Positions 43,890 through 52,724 of a stretch of 64,000 nt of DNA are shown here, piece after piece; positions within the stretch are counted from its first letter, which is position 1, and the number at the start of each line of letters is the position of its first letter. Below the pieces are notes generated by a model, which was given only the letters and a program-made list of their open reading frames with translations, searched no databases and was not told the origin of the DNA. The stretch comes from Neorhizobium lilium (lineage in GTDB: Bacteria; Pseudomonadota; Alphaproteobacteria; Rhizobiales; Rhizobiaceae), in NCBI RefSeq assembly GCF_004053875.1, contig NZ_SBIP01000002.1, forward strand, positions 558,001 through 622,000. Direction: 5' to 3'. The position numbers and the translations under genes are program-made.

Positions 43890-44453
43890 ATGTCTTTGAA
43901 GCTGAACGTCATCATCGGCAGCACGCGGCCCGGCCGCGCTGGCCCAACCGTCGCCAAATGGGTTGCCGATCAGGCAAAGGGTCACGGCAAGTTCGAGGTG
44001 GAATTGGTCGATCTTGCCGACTTCCACCTGCCGCTTCTGGACGAAGCTTCCCACCCGCGCCTGCAGCAATACCAGCACGAGCATACTAAGCGCTGGAGCG
44101 CCAGCGTCGCTTCCGCCGATGCCTATCTCTTCGTGACGCCAGAATACGATTACTTCCCCAATGCCGCACTGGTGAACGCCTTGCAGGCGCTGTCGCGGGA
44201 ATGGTCGTTCAAGGCGGCCGGCGTCGTCAGCTATGGCGGCATTTCGGGCGGGCTGCGCTCAGCTCAGGAGCTGCGCCAGCTTATCGGCAATCTTGACATG
44301 GTGGCGATCACGCAGACGGTGCCGCTGCCCTTTTTCTCGAAATTCATCAACGACGAGCAGGTCTTTGCCCCGAACGAGCAGATGATCGAGGGCCTGAACG
44401 GCGCGCTCGAACAGTTGGCAAAATGGGCGACGGCGCTCAAGAACGCTCGCTAG
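43890..44453 (+). CDS. NAD(P)H-dependent FMN reductase family protein
   Basis: 187 residues with a flavodoxin-like fold: NVIIGSTRPGRAGPTVAKW near 6-24 is the FMN phosphate loop, TPEYDYFPNAALVNALQAL near 82-100 is the conserved flavin-binding helix start, and SYGGISGGLRSAQELRQL follows. Such enzymes reduce flavins or quinones and azo compounds. It is a single gene, convergent with the hybrid kinase. Confidence 0.92.
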   Translation: MSLKLNVIIGSTRPGRAGPTVAKWVADQAKGHGKFEVELVDLADFHLPLLDEASHPRLQQYQHEHTKRWSASVASADAYLFVTPEYDYFPNAALVNALQALSREWSFKAAGVVSYGGISGGLRSAQELRQLIGNLDMVAITQTVPLPFFSKFINDEQVFAPNEQMIEGLNGALEQLAKWATALKNAR

Positions 44454-44475
44454 GGCTGAACCGGCTAATCGGTGT

Positions 44476-44493
44476 GGCGGCAGCGATGCCGCC
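44476..44493. terminator. Hairpin between convergent genes
   Basis: GGCGGCA and TGCCGCC form a perfect 7-bp stem with a GCGA tetraloop between the FMN reductase and hybrid kinase stops. Short T-rich patches lie on the plus-strand side (CACTTTCC). It could terminate transcription in either direction. Confidence 0.45.
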
Positions 44494-44512
44494 TCCACTT
44501 TCCGGCAGAAGG

Positions 44513-47500
44513 CTAATTCGACTGCAGCGCGCGCCTTGAGCCGCCGATCCAATTGCGGATCTTGTCCTCCAGCGCTTCCGGGCTGATCGGCTTCGACAGA
44601 TAGTCGTCCATGCCGACCTGGAAGCAGAGTTCCCGGTCGCTTTCGAGAGCATGCGCCGTCACGCCGATGATCGGCGTATGGCCGCCGATCTCGGCTTCCA
44701 ATTCCCGGATCTTTTGCGTCGCCTGATGCCCGTTCATGACCGGCATGGACACATCCATGACGATAACGGCAGGGTGCTGCTTCTGCCAGGCCTCGACTGC
44801 TTCCGCGCCGTTTCTGACGATCTGAAACAGCCAACCGGTCGTTTGGAGAATCTGGGTGAAGACGATCTGGTTGACCTCGTTGTCTTCCGCCACCAGCACG
44901 TCCAGCATCGGCGCGGTTGTGATCGGCAGCGTCGATCCCGCAGGCTTTTCGCTGCGAGCCGACGGTACAGGCATCACAGGCGTCTGGATTACTGGGGGAA
45001 GAACATGGTGCCTCTTGGTGCGCACCGAGCGAACGACATCGATGATCGTACTGCGCAGCAAGTTGGCGCGGGCCGGCTTCATCAAATGCGCCTGGATATT
45101 GAGCTCGGCGTAGATGCGCTCGTCGCTCCCCATATCCATGGAGGTGAGGAAAATGATGCCTGTTCCGTCGAACCGGCGGTCGGCGCGCATCAAGCGGGCA
45201 AAATCGAGCCCGTTCATTTCCGGCATGTGGAAATCGAGCACGAGCGCATCGACCGTGACACCGATCTCGGCTGCAGCGCGCAGGATGGTAAGGCCTTCCG
45301 CGCCGTTGTCGGCGGCCACGCAATCAAAGCCCCACATGGTCAGCTGTTCGGTGAGGATGCGGCGGTTGACGGCATTGTCATCGACCACCAGAACCTTCGC
45401 GCCGCTGGTGTTGATCGGCAGCGTCGCGTCCAACTTGCGTTCGCTGACGACCGGAAAAGGCAGGTGCACGGTAAAGGCCGATCCGCGACCGACCTCGCTT
45501 TCCACTTCGATGAACCCGCCGAACAGGTCCACCAGGCCGGACGTGATAGCGAGCCCGAGGCCCGTCCCCTCGTGCCTTCGGGTCGAGGACGTGTCCACCT
45601 GCGAGAACTTCTCGAAAACCGACTTCAGCTTCTCTTCGGGAATTCCAAGGCCGGTATCCTCGATGCGGATGGACAGCATCAGCTCGCCATCCGCGCGGGG
45701 TTCCGACTTAAGGTCGATGAAGACATGGCCCTTCTCGGTGAACTTCACCGCATTGCCGACGAGATTGGTGACAATCTGGCGGAAACGGCCGGCATCGCCC
45801 AGAACCGTTTCGCGCACGGACACTTCGCCGCGCACGATGAGCTCGATATCCTTTTCCGCCGCCGAGGAGGACAGAAGCGTCGCCACATCCTCGATCGCCT
45901 CGACCGGGTCGAACGGCGTCCTGCGTAGCGTCATCTGACCGGCATCGATCTTGGAGAAGTCGAGGATGTCGTTGATGATCGTCAGCAGCGCGTTGCCGGA
46001 TTTGACGATGATGTCGATGAAAGTCTTCTGTCGGGTGTCAAGATTAGACTTGGCCAGCAGCTCGGCCATACCGAGCACGCCATTCATCGGAGTGCGGATC
46101 TCGTGGCTCATATTGGCAAGGAATTCAGACTTTGCCCGATCGGCCGCTTCGGCGCGCTGCAGAAGACGCGTCAGTTCCTCCTCACGCTCCTTCATCTCGG
46201 TGACATCCGTGAAGACGGTGAGCCAGTGGTCGCTGCCTGTAAGCTTTGCCTCGACCTGTATCCATTTGCGGCCGTCGATCCGGAAGGACACATGCACCGG
46301 GGTGCCATCGACGATGCTCTGCTCCCAGTTGCGCAGCGCACCGGCTGCCTCCAGCGGAGCGCCCAGATCGCCGCGGCCGACGCAGAAACGGAAGAGGTCG
46401 CGCCAGCGCGCGCCAAGCGTTATCAGGCCAGGGGGCAGTTCCAGCATTGCGGCGACCGCATCATTGGAGAACACCACCGCGCCGTCATGCAGGATGAGCA
46501 AGCCCTGCGACATGGCGCCGGTCGCGTGACGCATCAGCTCGCCTTGGCGGTCGAGCGCTGCCCGCGCCTCCTGGATCTCTTCGTCCCGCCGCCGGACGGA
46601 TGTGATGTCCATATAGGTGAGAAGGATCTTGCCCCCGGACAGCCGCTCCGCCGCCACCACCATCACCATGCCATGCAGCGTCCGGATCTCGATCGGCGGA
46701 CGGCCTTCGGGATCGAGCAGAGCCGCTATCCGCTCCTCATAAATCTCGTCGAAGCCGAGGTCGCACCACGCATAGGAGCCTTTGTCGAAATTGGCGCGCA
46801 GGTAATCGCGATAGGATCGCCCCACGAGATCGAAACGCTCGTCCGCATCCCAGAAATCGTAGAGCGAAGGATTGGCATATTCGAACACGAAGTCGTCGCT
46901 CAGGATCGCGATCCCTACCGGCAGAGCGGCAAGGATGTTCTGCAGGTCTTCGCTGATCTTCTCCGCCTTGGCCTGGGCTTGCCTGATCAGCGAGACATCC
47001 GTGCGCGATCCGACGAGGTAGTGCTGCCCCTCCTCCGTATCGATACGCCGCAGCCGGGTGATGACCGGGACGATCGAGCCGTCCGGAAACTTCACCTCTT
47101 CGTTCTTGTCGATCGACTCGCCGCTCATGACCCGGACGTTCTCAGCCCGGAAGCGATCCGCCGCCCAGGGAAACATCTCCATTTCCGTCTTGCCGAGGAA
47201 CTGTTCGCGGGCGCCGCCCAGCATATACTCATAGGCGTGGTTGGCGTAGCTGAGCTGGTAGTCGGCATTGCGCACGAAAACAGGCGCCGGCAGGTCTTCA
47301 AGGATCGCCCGGAACAGCTCCGTCTCGCCGACCTGGCTGCGGAGCTTCAATTCCTGATCCTTGAACTTGGTCACGTCGTAGCGAACAGCAATCAGCACCC
47401 CGTTATCGAGACGCCTGTTCATATGCCGCACCCACCGACCGTCCGGCAGCTGATCGATCCCCTCGTGATGGGCAAGCGCGAAAGGCTTCATCCGCTCGGC

Positions 47501-48220
47501 GATCCAGGCTTCGCGATCGGACAGGCGCTCGTCGCCGTCCGTGCCGACAAGACCCTGGCGGCGGTCGAAGGCGTAACCGATGATCTCCTGCAGCTTCGTA
47601 CCCGGCTTGATCTCGATCCCCATCGAGCCGAAATGGTGGGCGAGCTGCGAGTTGCAGTAGATCAGCACATTGTTCTTGTCATAAATGCCGATGCCCATTT
47701 CGAGCATGTCGAGCGCATTGTCGACGAGGTCGTCATCGAACACGGAAGCCTTTTCCGCTGCCGGCTGCACGACGCGGAGCGCGGGTTGCGCAGGTGGGCT
47801 TTCGGCAAAGGGCGTGACCGGCGCGAACGTGCCGAACAGGTAGGCGTGGTCGTTTTCCGTCAGGAAGCGCTCGATATTGATCTCGTGCCGCAGCACGCCG
47901 GTGCGATCGAAGCAGAGCGCGGTCTCATCGCTGCCGAAGACGATGACCCGGCATTCCTTTTCATGACGCTCCGCATCGTCGCCAATGCCCCCGAGGCTGC
48001 GGCTGGCTTCGCCCACAAGTTCCTCGGGATGCTTCCCGAACAACTTCGCATAGGCCTGGTTCACGGCAACGTAATTGAGAGCGCTGTCCTTGATGAAGGC
48101 CGGCTCGGCGAGGTCGTTAATGCGCGCACAGGCTCGTCTTAACAGCTCGCTTGACACTTTTCCCCGCTTTCCCGCTTCAGCAGGCCGATTCGTTATCCCT
48201 TGATTGAAGGATAACATCAT
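44513..48220 (-). CDS. Multi-PAS hybrid sensor histidine kinase with two receiver domains
   Basis: 1235 residues from the ATG at 48220; a GTG at 48157 with GGGG upstream is an alternative (1214 aa). No membrane segment. Five PAS-type domains in series (about 28-120, 150-260, 270-380, 395-510, 530-650) are followed by HisKA with the phospho-His at about 706 (NMSHEIRTPMNG), HATPase (N box NLVGNAVKF, then DTGLGIPEEK and GTGLGLAI), REC1 with Asp near 996 and REC2 with Asp near 1156. No HPt domain, so a separate phosphotransferase is needed. It is divergent from the MttB-family gene. The signal is unknown. Confidence 0.93.
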   Translation of the reverse strand: MMLSFNQGITNRPAEAGKRGKVSSELLRRACARINDLAEPAFIKDSALNYVAVNQAYAKLFGKHPEELVGEASRSLGGIGDDAERHEKECRVIVFGSDETALCFDRTGVLRHEINIERFLTENDHAYLFGTFAPVTPFAESPPAQPALRVVQPAAEKASVFDDDLVDNALDMLEMGIGIYDKNNVLIYCNSQLAHHFGSMGIEIKPGTKLQEIIGYAFDRRQGLVGTDGDERLSDREAWIAERMKPFALAHHEGIDQLPDGRWVRHMNRRLDNGVLIAVRYDVTKFKDQELKLRSQVGETELFRAILEDLPAPVFVRNADYQLSYANHAYEYMLGGAREQFLGKTEMEMFPWAADRFRAENVRVMSGESIDKNEEVKFPDGSIVPVITRLRRIDTEEGQHYLVGSRTDVSLIRQAQAKAEKISEDLQNILAALPVGIAILSDDFVFEYANPSLYDFWDADERFDLVGRSYRDYLRANFDKGSYAWCDLGFDEIYEERIAALLDPEGRPPIEIRTLHGMVMVVAAERLSGGKILLTYMDITSVRRRDEEIQEARAALDRQGELMRHATGAMSQGLLILHDGAVVFSNDAVAAMLELPPGLITLGARWRDLFRFCVGRGDLGAPLEAAGALRNWEQSIVDGTPVHVSFRIDGRKWIQVEAKLTGSDHWLTVFTDVTEMKEREEELTRLLQRAEAADRAKSEFLANMSHEIRTPMNGVLGMAELLAKSNLDTRQKTFIDIIVKSGNALLTIINDILDFSKIDAGQMTLRRTPFDPVEAIEDVATLLSSSAAEKDIELIVRGEVSVRETVLGDAGRFRQIVTNLVGNAVKFTEKGHVFIDLKSEPRADGELMLSIRIEDTGLGIPEEKLKSVFEKFSQVDTSSTRRHEGTGLGLAITSGLVDLFGGFIEVESEVGRGSAFTVHLPFPVVSERKLDATLPINTSGAKVLVVDDNAVNRRILTEQLTMWGFDCVAADNGAEGLTILRAAAEIGVTVDALVLDFHMPEMNGLDFARLMRADRRFDGTGIIFLTSMDMGSDERIYAELNIQAHLMKPARANLLRSTIIDVVRSVRTKRHHVLPPVIQTPVMPVPSARSEKPAGSTLPITTAPMLDVLVAEDNEVNQIVFTQILQTTGWLFQIVRNGAEAVEAWQKQHPAVIVMDVSMPVMNGHQATQKIRELEAEIGGHTPIIGVTAHALESDRELCFQVGMDDYLSKPISPEALEDKIRNWIGGSRRALQSN

Positions 48221-48413
48221 GGTGAGCGTTAACAACGTGTTGTTCAGCGGGCGCACAAGCTCTGGTTTTTCTGCCTTTCGCCAGGTTCTGCGACGCATGT
48301 CGCAAACAGAGCCCCGGATGTTCCAGTTGAGGCGGCCGATAGTCGCAAATGATCGCGGTATTTTCGGCCCGGTTCTGACAAAGTGCAGCGACCATGACGC
48401 GGACGGAACATCC

Positions 48414-50000
48414 ATGAGCGAGATTACGACGCCCACTTCCCTGGAAAACGCAGCTGCCGCATCCGTGCCGGAACGGCGCCGCCGCACGGGCGGTCGGAGC
48501 GGCGAGCGCCATCGCAACACTGGCACCACCAAGTATCAGAAGCTCGTCAACTCTCTGGCCAAGACGGAAATCCTTTCGCCCGAAGCGCTGGAAGACATTC
48601 ACGAGGCCTCGCTGACGGTGCTTGAAGAGATCGGCATGGACGTCATCCTGCCCGAAGCCCGAGACAGGATGAAAGCTGCCGGCGCGGACGTGACCCAGGG
48701 AAGCAACCGTGTGCGCTTCGACCGCGGGCTGATCCTCGACATGATTGCCTCGGCGCCTTCCTCTTTCACCATGCACGCGCGAAATCCCGCCCGCAATGTC
48801 GAGATCGGCGGCCGCAACCTGGTGTTTGCCCAGGTGGCCAGCGCGCCCTTCGTTGCGGACCGCGAAGGCGGCAGGCGGGCCGGCAACCAGGAAGACTTCC
48901 GCAAGCTGATCAAGCTTGCCCAGCATTACGATATTATCCACACGACCGGCGGCTATCCGGTAGAGCCGGTCGATATCCATGCTTCCGTGCGTCATCTCGA
49001 CTGCCTGTCCGACCTGGTGAAGCTGACCGACAAGGTATTCCACAGCTACTCGCTCGGGCAGGAGCGCAATCTCGACGGGCTGGAGATCGCCCGCATTGGC
49101 CGCGGCATTTCCATGGAGCAGATGGAGCGCGAACCGTCGCTGTTCACGGTCATCAACTCCTCTTCACCGCTACGGCTCGACGGTCCCATGCTGCAGGGCA
49201 TCATCGAGATGTCGTCGCGCAACCAGGTCGTGATCATGACACCGTTCACGCTGGCCGGCGCCATGGCGCCTGTTACGATTGCCGGTGCGCTGGTGCAGCA
49301 GAACGCCGAGGCGCTGTGCGGCATTGCCTTTACACAGATGGTGCGCAAGGGCGCTCCGGTCATGTATGGCGGCTTCACCTCGAATGTCGACATGAAGACG
49401 GGAGCGCCGGCCTTCGGCACGCCGGAATACATGAAGGCAGTGATCGCCGGGGGGCAGCTGGCGCGCCGCTACGGTATTCCCTACCGAACCTCCAACACCA
49501 ATGCCGCCAATACGCTCGATGCACAGGCCGCTTATGAATCGGCGATGTCGCTCTGGGCGCTCACACAAGGCGGCGGCAATTTCGTGCTGCACTCGGCCGG
49601 ATGGACCGAAGGCGGGCTAACCGCATCCTTCGAAAAGTTCATCCTCGACGTGGACATGCTGCAAATGGTGGCTGAGTTCCTGACGCCGCTGGATGTCAGC
49701 CCCGATGCGCTGGCGCTCGACGCGGTCCGTGAAGTCGGTCCTGGCGGCCACTACTTCGGCACCGCCCACACGCTCGCCCGCTACGAGAACGCCTTCTACT
49801 CCCCGATCCTGTCCGACTGGCGCAATTTCGAAACCTGGTCGGACGCTGGCCGCCCGACCACCTACGACCACGCCAACCGCATCTTCAAGGAGGCGCTGAA
49901 CGCCTATGAGAAGCCGCCTCTCGATCCAGCGATCGAGGAGGAGCTGGATGCTTTCGTCGCAAAGCGGAAGGCTGAGGGTGGCGTCGCAACCGATTTTTAG
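48414..50000 (+). CDS. MttB superfamily methyltransferase (non-pyrrolysine)
   Basis: 528 residues from the ATG at 48414 (GGAAC upstream; the open frame extends to 48204). Family blocks include ILSPEALEDIHEASLTVLEEIGM near 50, FDRGLILDMIASAP, GGYPVEPVDIHASVRH and APAFGTPEYMKAVIAGGQLARRYGIPYR. No internal TAG exists, so it belongs to the pyrrolysine-free branch; characterised members demethylate quaternary amines such as glycine betaine to a corrinoid protein. No corrinoid protein or RamA-like gene is nearby. The N terminus is Arg/Ala-rich and unconserved. Confidence 0.88.
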   Translation: MSEITTPTSLENAAAASVPERRRRTGGRSGERHRNTGTTKYQKLVNSLAKTEILSPEALEDIHEASLTVLEEIGMDVILPEARDRMKAAGADVTQGSNRVRFDRGLILDMIASAPSSFTMHARNPARNVEIGGRNLVFAQVASAPFVADREGGRRAGNQEDFRKLIKLAQHYDIIHTTGGYPVEPVDIHASVRHLDCLSDLVKLTDKVFHSYSLGQERNLDGLEIARIGRGISMEQMEREPSLFTVINSSSPLRLDGPMLQGIIEMSSRNQVVIMTPFTLAGAMAPVTIAGALVQQNAEALCGIAFTQMVRKGAPVMYGGFTSNVDMKTGAPAFGTPEYMKAVIAGGQLARRYGIPYRTSNTNAANTLDAQAAYESAMSLWALTQGGGNFVLHSAGWTEGGLTASFEKFILDVDMLQMVAEFLTPLDVSPDALALDAVREVGPGGHYFGTAHTLARYENAFYSPILSDWRNFETWSDAGRPTTYDHANRIFKEALNAYEKPPLDPAIEEELDAFVAKRKAEGGVATDF

Positions 50001-50082
50001 CCGTCTCTGTTCTTCCCAATTCCCGCCGTAATCTCGCCATAAAATATTACAGAAGTTGCGGGTGCTTAACGAGAATCAACTA

Positions 50083-50115
50083 AAGGAGGAACCAGTCTGA
50101 ACACCCGTTCAGACT
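50083..50115 (+). promoter_or_regulatory. Orphan Shine-Dalgarno followed by a 9-bp hairpin
   Basis: AAAGGAGG at about 50082-50089 is followed not by ATG but by a perfect stem AGTCTGAAC/GTTCAGACT (50094-50102 and 50107-50115) with loop ACCC and then ATAGTTTT. The hairpin plus T-rich run could be the terminator of the MttB gene. A CTG at 50097 would open a 26-codon frame inside the stem. Confidence 0.4.
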
Positions 50116-50201
50116 ATAGTTTTCATCCTTCCATGAAACTGCCGCCATTGAAGATCATGATCTCTCCGTACCCTTGATGGCAAAGGGAAAGGAACAACGT
50201 C

Positions 50202-50567
50202 ATGTCGATCATGAAGAAAACAGTCTCCGGCGGCCTCGTCCTTGCGACGCTTGCCGGCACGCTTGCAATCACCGCTCCTGCGGCAGAAGCGCGGGACCGT
50301 TACCACCACCACAGCAATGATGTGTGGGCCGGTGCCGCAGCCGGACTGGCCGGCGGCCTTATCGGCGGCGCACTGATTGCCGGCGCCCAGCGCCCGGTCT
50401 ATGCGGAGCCGGAATACGCGCCGCCTCCCCCACCGCCGGCGTATTACCGCTCAGGCTACACGGCTTACCGGCCGGCCTATTACGTGGCACCGCCGCAGCC
50501 TCGTTGCCACTTCGAGTGGGTCGAGAACGAATACGGCGACGCCTATCGGGCCCGCGTCTGCTATTAA
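50202..50567 (+). CDS. Small secreted glycine-zipper protein
   Basis: 121 residues. A signal peptide ends near APAAEA-RD. It is followed by a His cluster, a glycine-zipper hydrophobic stretch (WAGAAAGLAGGLIGGALIAGA, residues about 47-67) and a Pro/Tyr-rich tail ending in an aromatic, Cys-containing domain (CHFEWVENEYGD to RVCY). This layout is common in rhizobial periplasmic or outer-membrane small proteins of unknown role. GGAAAGGAAC precedes the ATG. A strong terminator follows, so it is a single-gene unit. Confidence 0.8.
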   Translation: MSIMKKTVSGGLVLATLAGTLAITAPAAEARDRYHHHSNDVWAGAAAGLAGGLIGGALIAGAQRPVYAEPEYAPPPPPPAYYRSGYTAYRPAYYVAPPQPRCHFEWVENEYGDAYRARVCY

Positions 50568-50590
50568 CCAACAATGGACAATGAAAAAGA

Positions 50591-50618
50591 AGACCCGCCG
50601 CTCCAAAGCGGCGGGTCT
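50591..50618 (+). terminator. Rho-independent terminator
   Basis: A perfect 12-bp GC-rich stem AGACCCGCCGCT/AGCGGCGGGTCT with a CCAA loop and TTCGTTT tail, 24 bases past the small secreted protein gene. Confidence 0.85.
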
Positions 50619-50840
50619 TTCGTTTCGGCGTAAGGCCTGACCCGCCCTGTGGCGAGGACGATATCAAGCCAGGCACAAACATTCACTTGACTTTTTGTCC
50701 CGAAAAGACCACATGCAGTTCAGCTTTCACCTTCCGGCCGCCGCGTGAGTTGGCCCTGCGTAAAAATCGCAAGGAAGGAAAAAGGCGCGAATATGAAGTT
50801 GCCCCGATTGCACGGGGTGTGAGCGCTGGAAAGTTTTTCC

Positions 50841-50940
50841 AACTTGCAAGTTCCCACTTCACGCGGGGTTCTTGACGCCAAAAGCAGCCTTGACGGCATG
50901 GTGCCGTTTATGGCGGTGATGCTTTTGGCGCCCCGAAAGG
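50841..50940 (+). promoter_or_regulatory. Structured 5' leader of the rhlE-like gene
   Basis: Three nested features lie before the ribosome site: a 12-bp palindrome AACTTGCAAGTT (50841-50852); an 11-bp stem CGCCAAAAGCA (50876-50886) with TGCTTTTGGCG (50920-50930); and inside it a hairpin ACGGCA/TGCCGT (50893-50907). GAAAGG at 50935-50940 lies only four bases after the outer stem. The layout suits translational or RNA-temperature control of a helicase that acts on its own leader. The rest of 50619-50840 shows no gene. Confidence 0.5.
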
Positions 50941-50948
50941 TACTCGAC

Positions 50949-52610
50949 TTGACGAATTTTGAATCTCTTGGTGTGTCCAAGCAGATCGTCGCGACGCTCT
51001 CCGAGCTCGGTATTGAAACTCCTACCCCTATCCAATCGCAGGCCATCCCGCGCCTTCTCGAAGGCCGCGACCTGATCGGCCTTGCCCAGACCGGCACCGG
51101 TAAGACAGCCGCTTTCGGCCTTCCGCTCATCGAGCGCCTGATGGCGGAAGACATCCGCCCCGACAATCGCACGACCCGTTCGCTGATCCTCGCCCCGACC
51201 CGCGAGCTGGTGAACCAGATTGCCGCCAACCTGAAATCTTACATCAAGAAGTCGCCGCTGCGCATCAACCTCGTGGTCGGCGGCGTCTCCATCAACAAGC
51301 AGCAGCAGCAGCTCGAACGCGGCACCGACATTCTCGTCGCGACGCCCGGCCGCCTGCTCGACCTGATCAACCGCCGCGCGCTGTCGCTGACGACGGTGCG
51401 CTTCCTCATCCTCGACGAAGCCGACCAGATGCTCGACCTCGGCTTCGTGCATGATCTTCGCAAGATCGCCAAGATGGTGCCGAAGCGCCGCCAGACCATG
51501 CTGTTTTCGGCGACCATGCCGAAGGCGATTGCCGATCTCGCTGCCGAGTTCCTGGTCGATCCAGTCAAGGTCGAAGTAACGCCTGCGGGCAAGGCTGCCG
51601 ACAAGATCGATCAGTTCGTGCATTTCGTCGCCGGCAAGAACGACAAGACTGTTCTCCTGAAGGAAACGCTGAAGGCCAATCCGGATGGGCGCGCCATCGT
51701 CTTCCTGCGCACCAAGCATACCGCCGAGAAGCTCGCCAAGCATCTGGAGCAGGTAGATTTCAAGGTCGCCTCCATCCACGGCAACAAGAGCCAGGGCCAG
51801 CGCGAGCGGGCACTGAAGGCTTTCCGTGACGGCGAGATCAGCGTTCTGGTTGCAACCGACGTCGCTGCCCGCGGCATCGACATTCCGGCCGTCAGCCACG
51901 TCTACAATTACGACCTTCCGGAAGTGCCGGACGCCTATATCCACCGCATCGGACGTACGGCCCGCGCCGGCCGCGAAGGCATTGCCATCGCATTCTGCGC
52001 CCCTGACGAAGCGGGCTTGCTGCGCGACATCGAGAAGATGATGGGCATCGAGATCCAGACGGCTTCCGGCGAACGGCCGGAAGGCATGGGTCGCCCCGCC
52101 CGTGGCGGCAACAACAATCGCGGCGCCAACGGCAATCGTGGCCGGGCCGGCAATGGCCAGGCCCGCGGCGGAGAAGGCCGCGGCGAGCGCGCAGGCGGCG
52201 AAGGCCGTCCCGAACGGCGCGCCCGTCCGGCCCGCAAGCCTTTCTTCGCCGACGGCGAAGCAAGTGAACGCGGATCGGAACAGCGTGAGCGTCCCGCCCG
52301 CCAGGCTCAGGGCGAACAGCGTCCGGCCCGCACCGAACATCGCAAGGGCGCTCGCCCCGGCGACTTCAAGGGACTTCCGGCAGCGGGCAATGCTGCCGCC
52401 GGCGCTCCTGCAGCCCGTAGCGCCCCCCGGCCTGCAGCTCCGCAGACTGCTTCCAAGCCTCGCCAGCCGGCAGCCGAACAGGTCCGCCAGGGTGAAGCCC
52501 GCGGGCGCGCCAAGACCGGCGGCCCGGTTCGCTTCGGTGGCAATGGCAACGACAACCGCACGGATCAGCGCGGCGGTGGCCTCCAGGGCCGCAAGCGCAG
52601 CGGCGCATAA
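50949..52610 (+). CDS. DEAD-box RNA helicase, RhlE-like
   Basis: 553 residues from a TTG at 50949 (GAAAGG upstream), giving the family N terminus TNFESLGVSKQIVATL. All helicase motifs are present: AQTGTGKT (I), PTRELVNQI (Ia), TPGRLLD (Ib), DEAD (II), SATMP (III), FLRTKH (IV), DVAARGIDIPAVSHV (V) and HRIGRTARAGREG (VI). The last 180 residues are a basic Arg/Gly/Ala-rich low-complexity tail that binds RNA in such proteins. RhlE-type helicases act in rRNA maturation and RNA decay, often cold-induced. In-frame ATGs at 50898 and 50910 are possible but poorly supported. Confidence 0.93.
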   Translation: MTNFESLGVSKQIVATLSELGIETPTPIQSQAIPRLLEGRDLIGLAQTGTGKTAAFGLPLIERLMAEDIRPDNRTTRSLILAPTRELVNQIAANLKSYIKKSPLRINLVVGGVSINKQQQQLERGTDILVATPGRLLDLINRRALSLTTVRFLILDEADQMLDLGFVHDLRKIAKMVPKRRQTMLFSATMPKAIADLAAEFLVDPVKVEVTPAGKAADKIDQFVHFVAGKNDKTVLLKETLKANPDGRAIVFLRTKHTAEKLAKHLEQVDFKVASIHGNKSQGQRERALKAFRDGEISVLVATDVAARGIDIPAVSHVYNYDLPEVPDAYIHRIGRTARAGREGIAIAFCAPDEAGLLRDIEKMMGIEIQTASGERPEGMGRPARGGNNNRGANGNRGRAGNGQARGGEGRGERAGGEGRPERRARPARKPFFADGEASERGSEQRERPARQAQGEQRPARTEHRKGARPGDFKGLPAAGNAAAGAPAARSAPRPAAPQTASKPRQPAAEQVRQGEARGRAKTGGPVRFGGNGNDNRTDQRGGGLQGRKRSGA

Positions 52611-52637
52611 GGCTTGAAGTATAGGCTTTGAATAGCG

Positions 52638-52668
52638 AGGCCCTCGGCATTTATGATGCCGGGGGCCT
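52638..52668 (+). terminator. Rho-independent terminator of the helicase gene
   Basis: AGGCCCTCGGCAT pairs with ATGCCGGGGGCCTT around a TTATG-type loop, with one T-G pairing in the stem, followed by TTTTCATTTT. It lies 28 bases after the stop. Confidence 0.85.
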
Positions 52669-52724
52669 TTTCATTTTAGGGGAACGCAGGCTTGCTCAAG
52701 GGACCGGCCCAAAGCTTCAACCGG

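Noticed and set aside
46103-48142. 679-codon plus-strand frame opposite the hybrid kinase
   Set aside because: Shadow of the kinase gene; the product is His/Arg/Glu-rich without domain structure.
49998-50000. TAG at the end of the MttB-family gene as pyrrolysine
   Set aside because: It lies at the normal C terminus, no conserved sequence follows, and the Pyl position of true MttB is internal.
50087-50112. EcfG-type promoter upstream of the small secreted protein
   Set aside because: GGAAC is followed by GTT at the wrong spacing (14-15 bases instead of 18-19 before TT).
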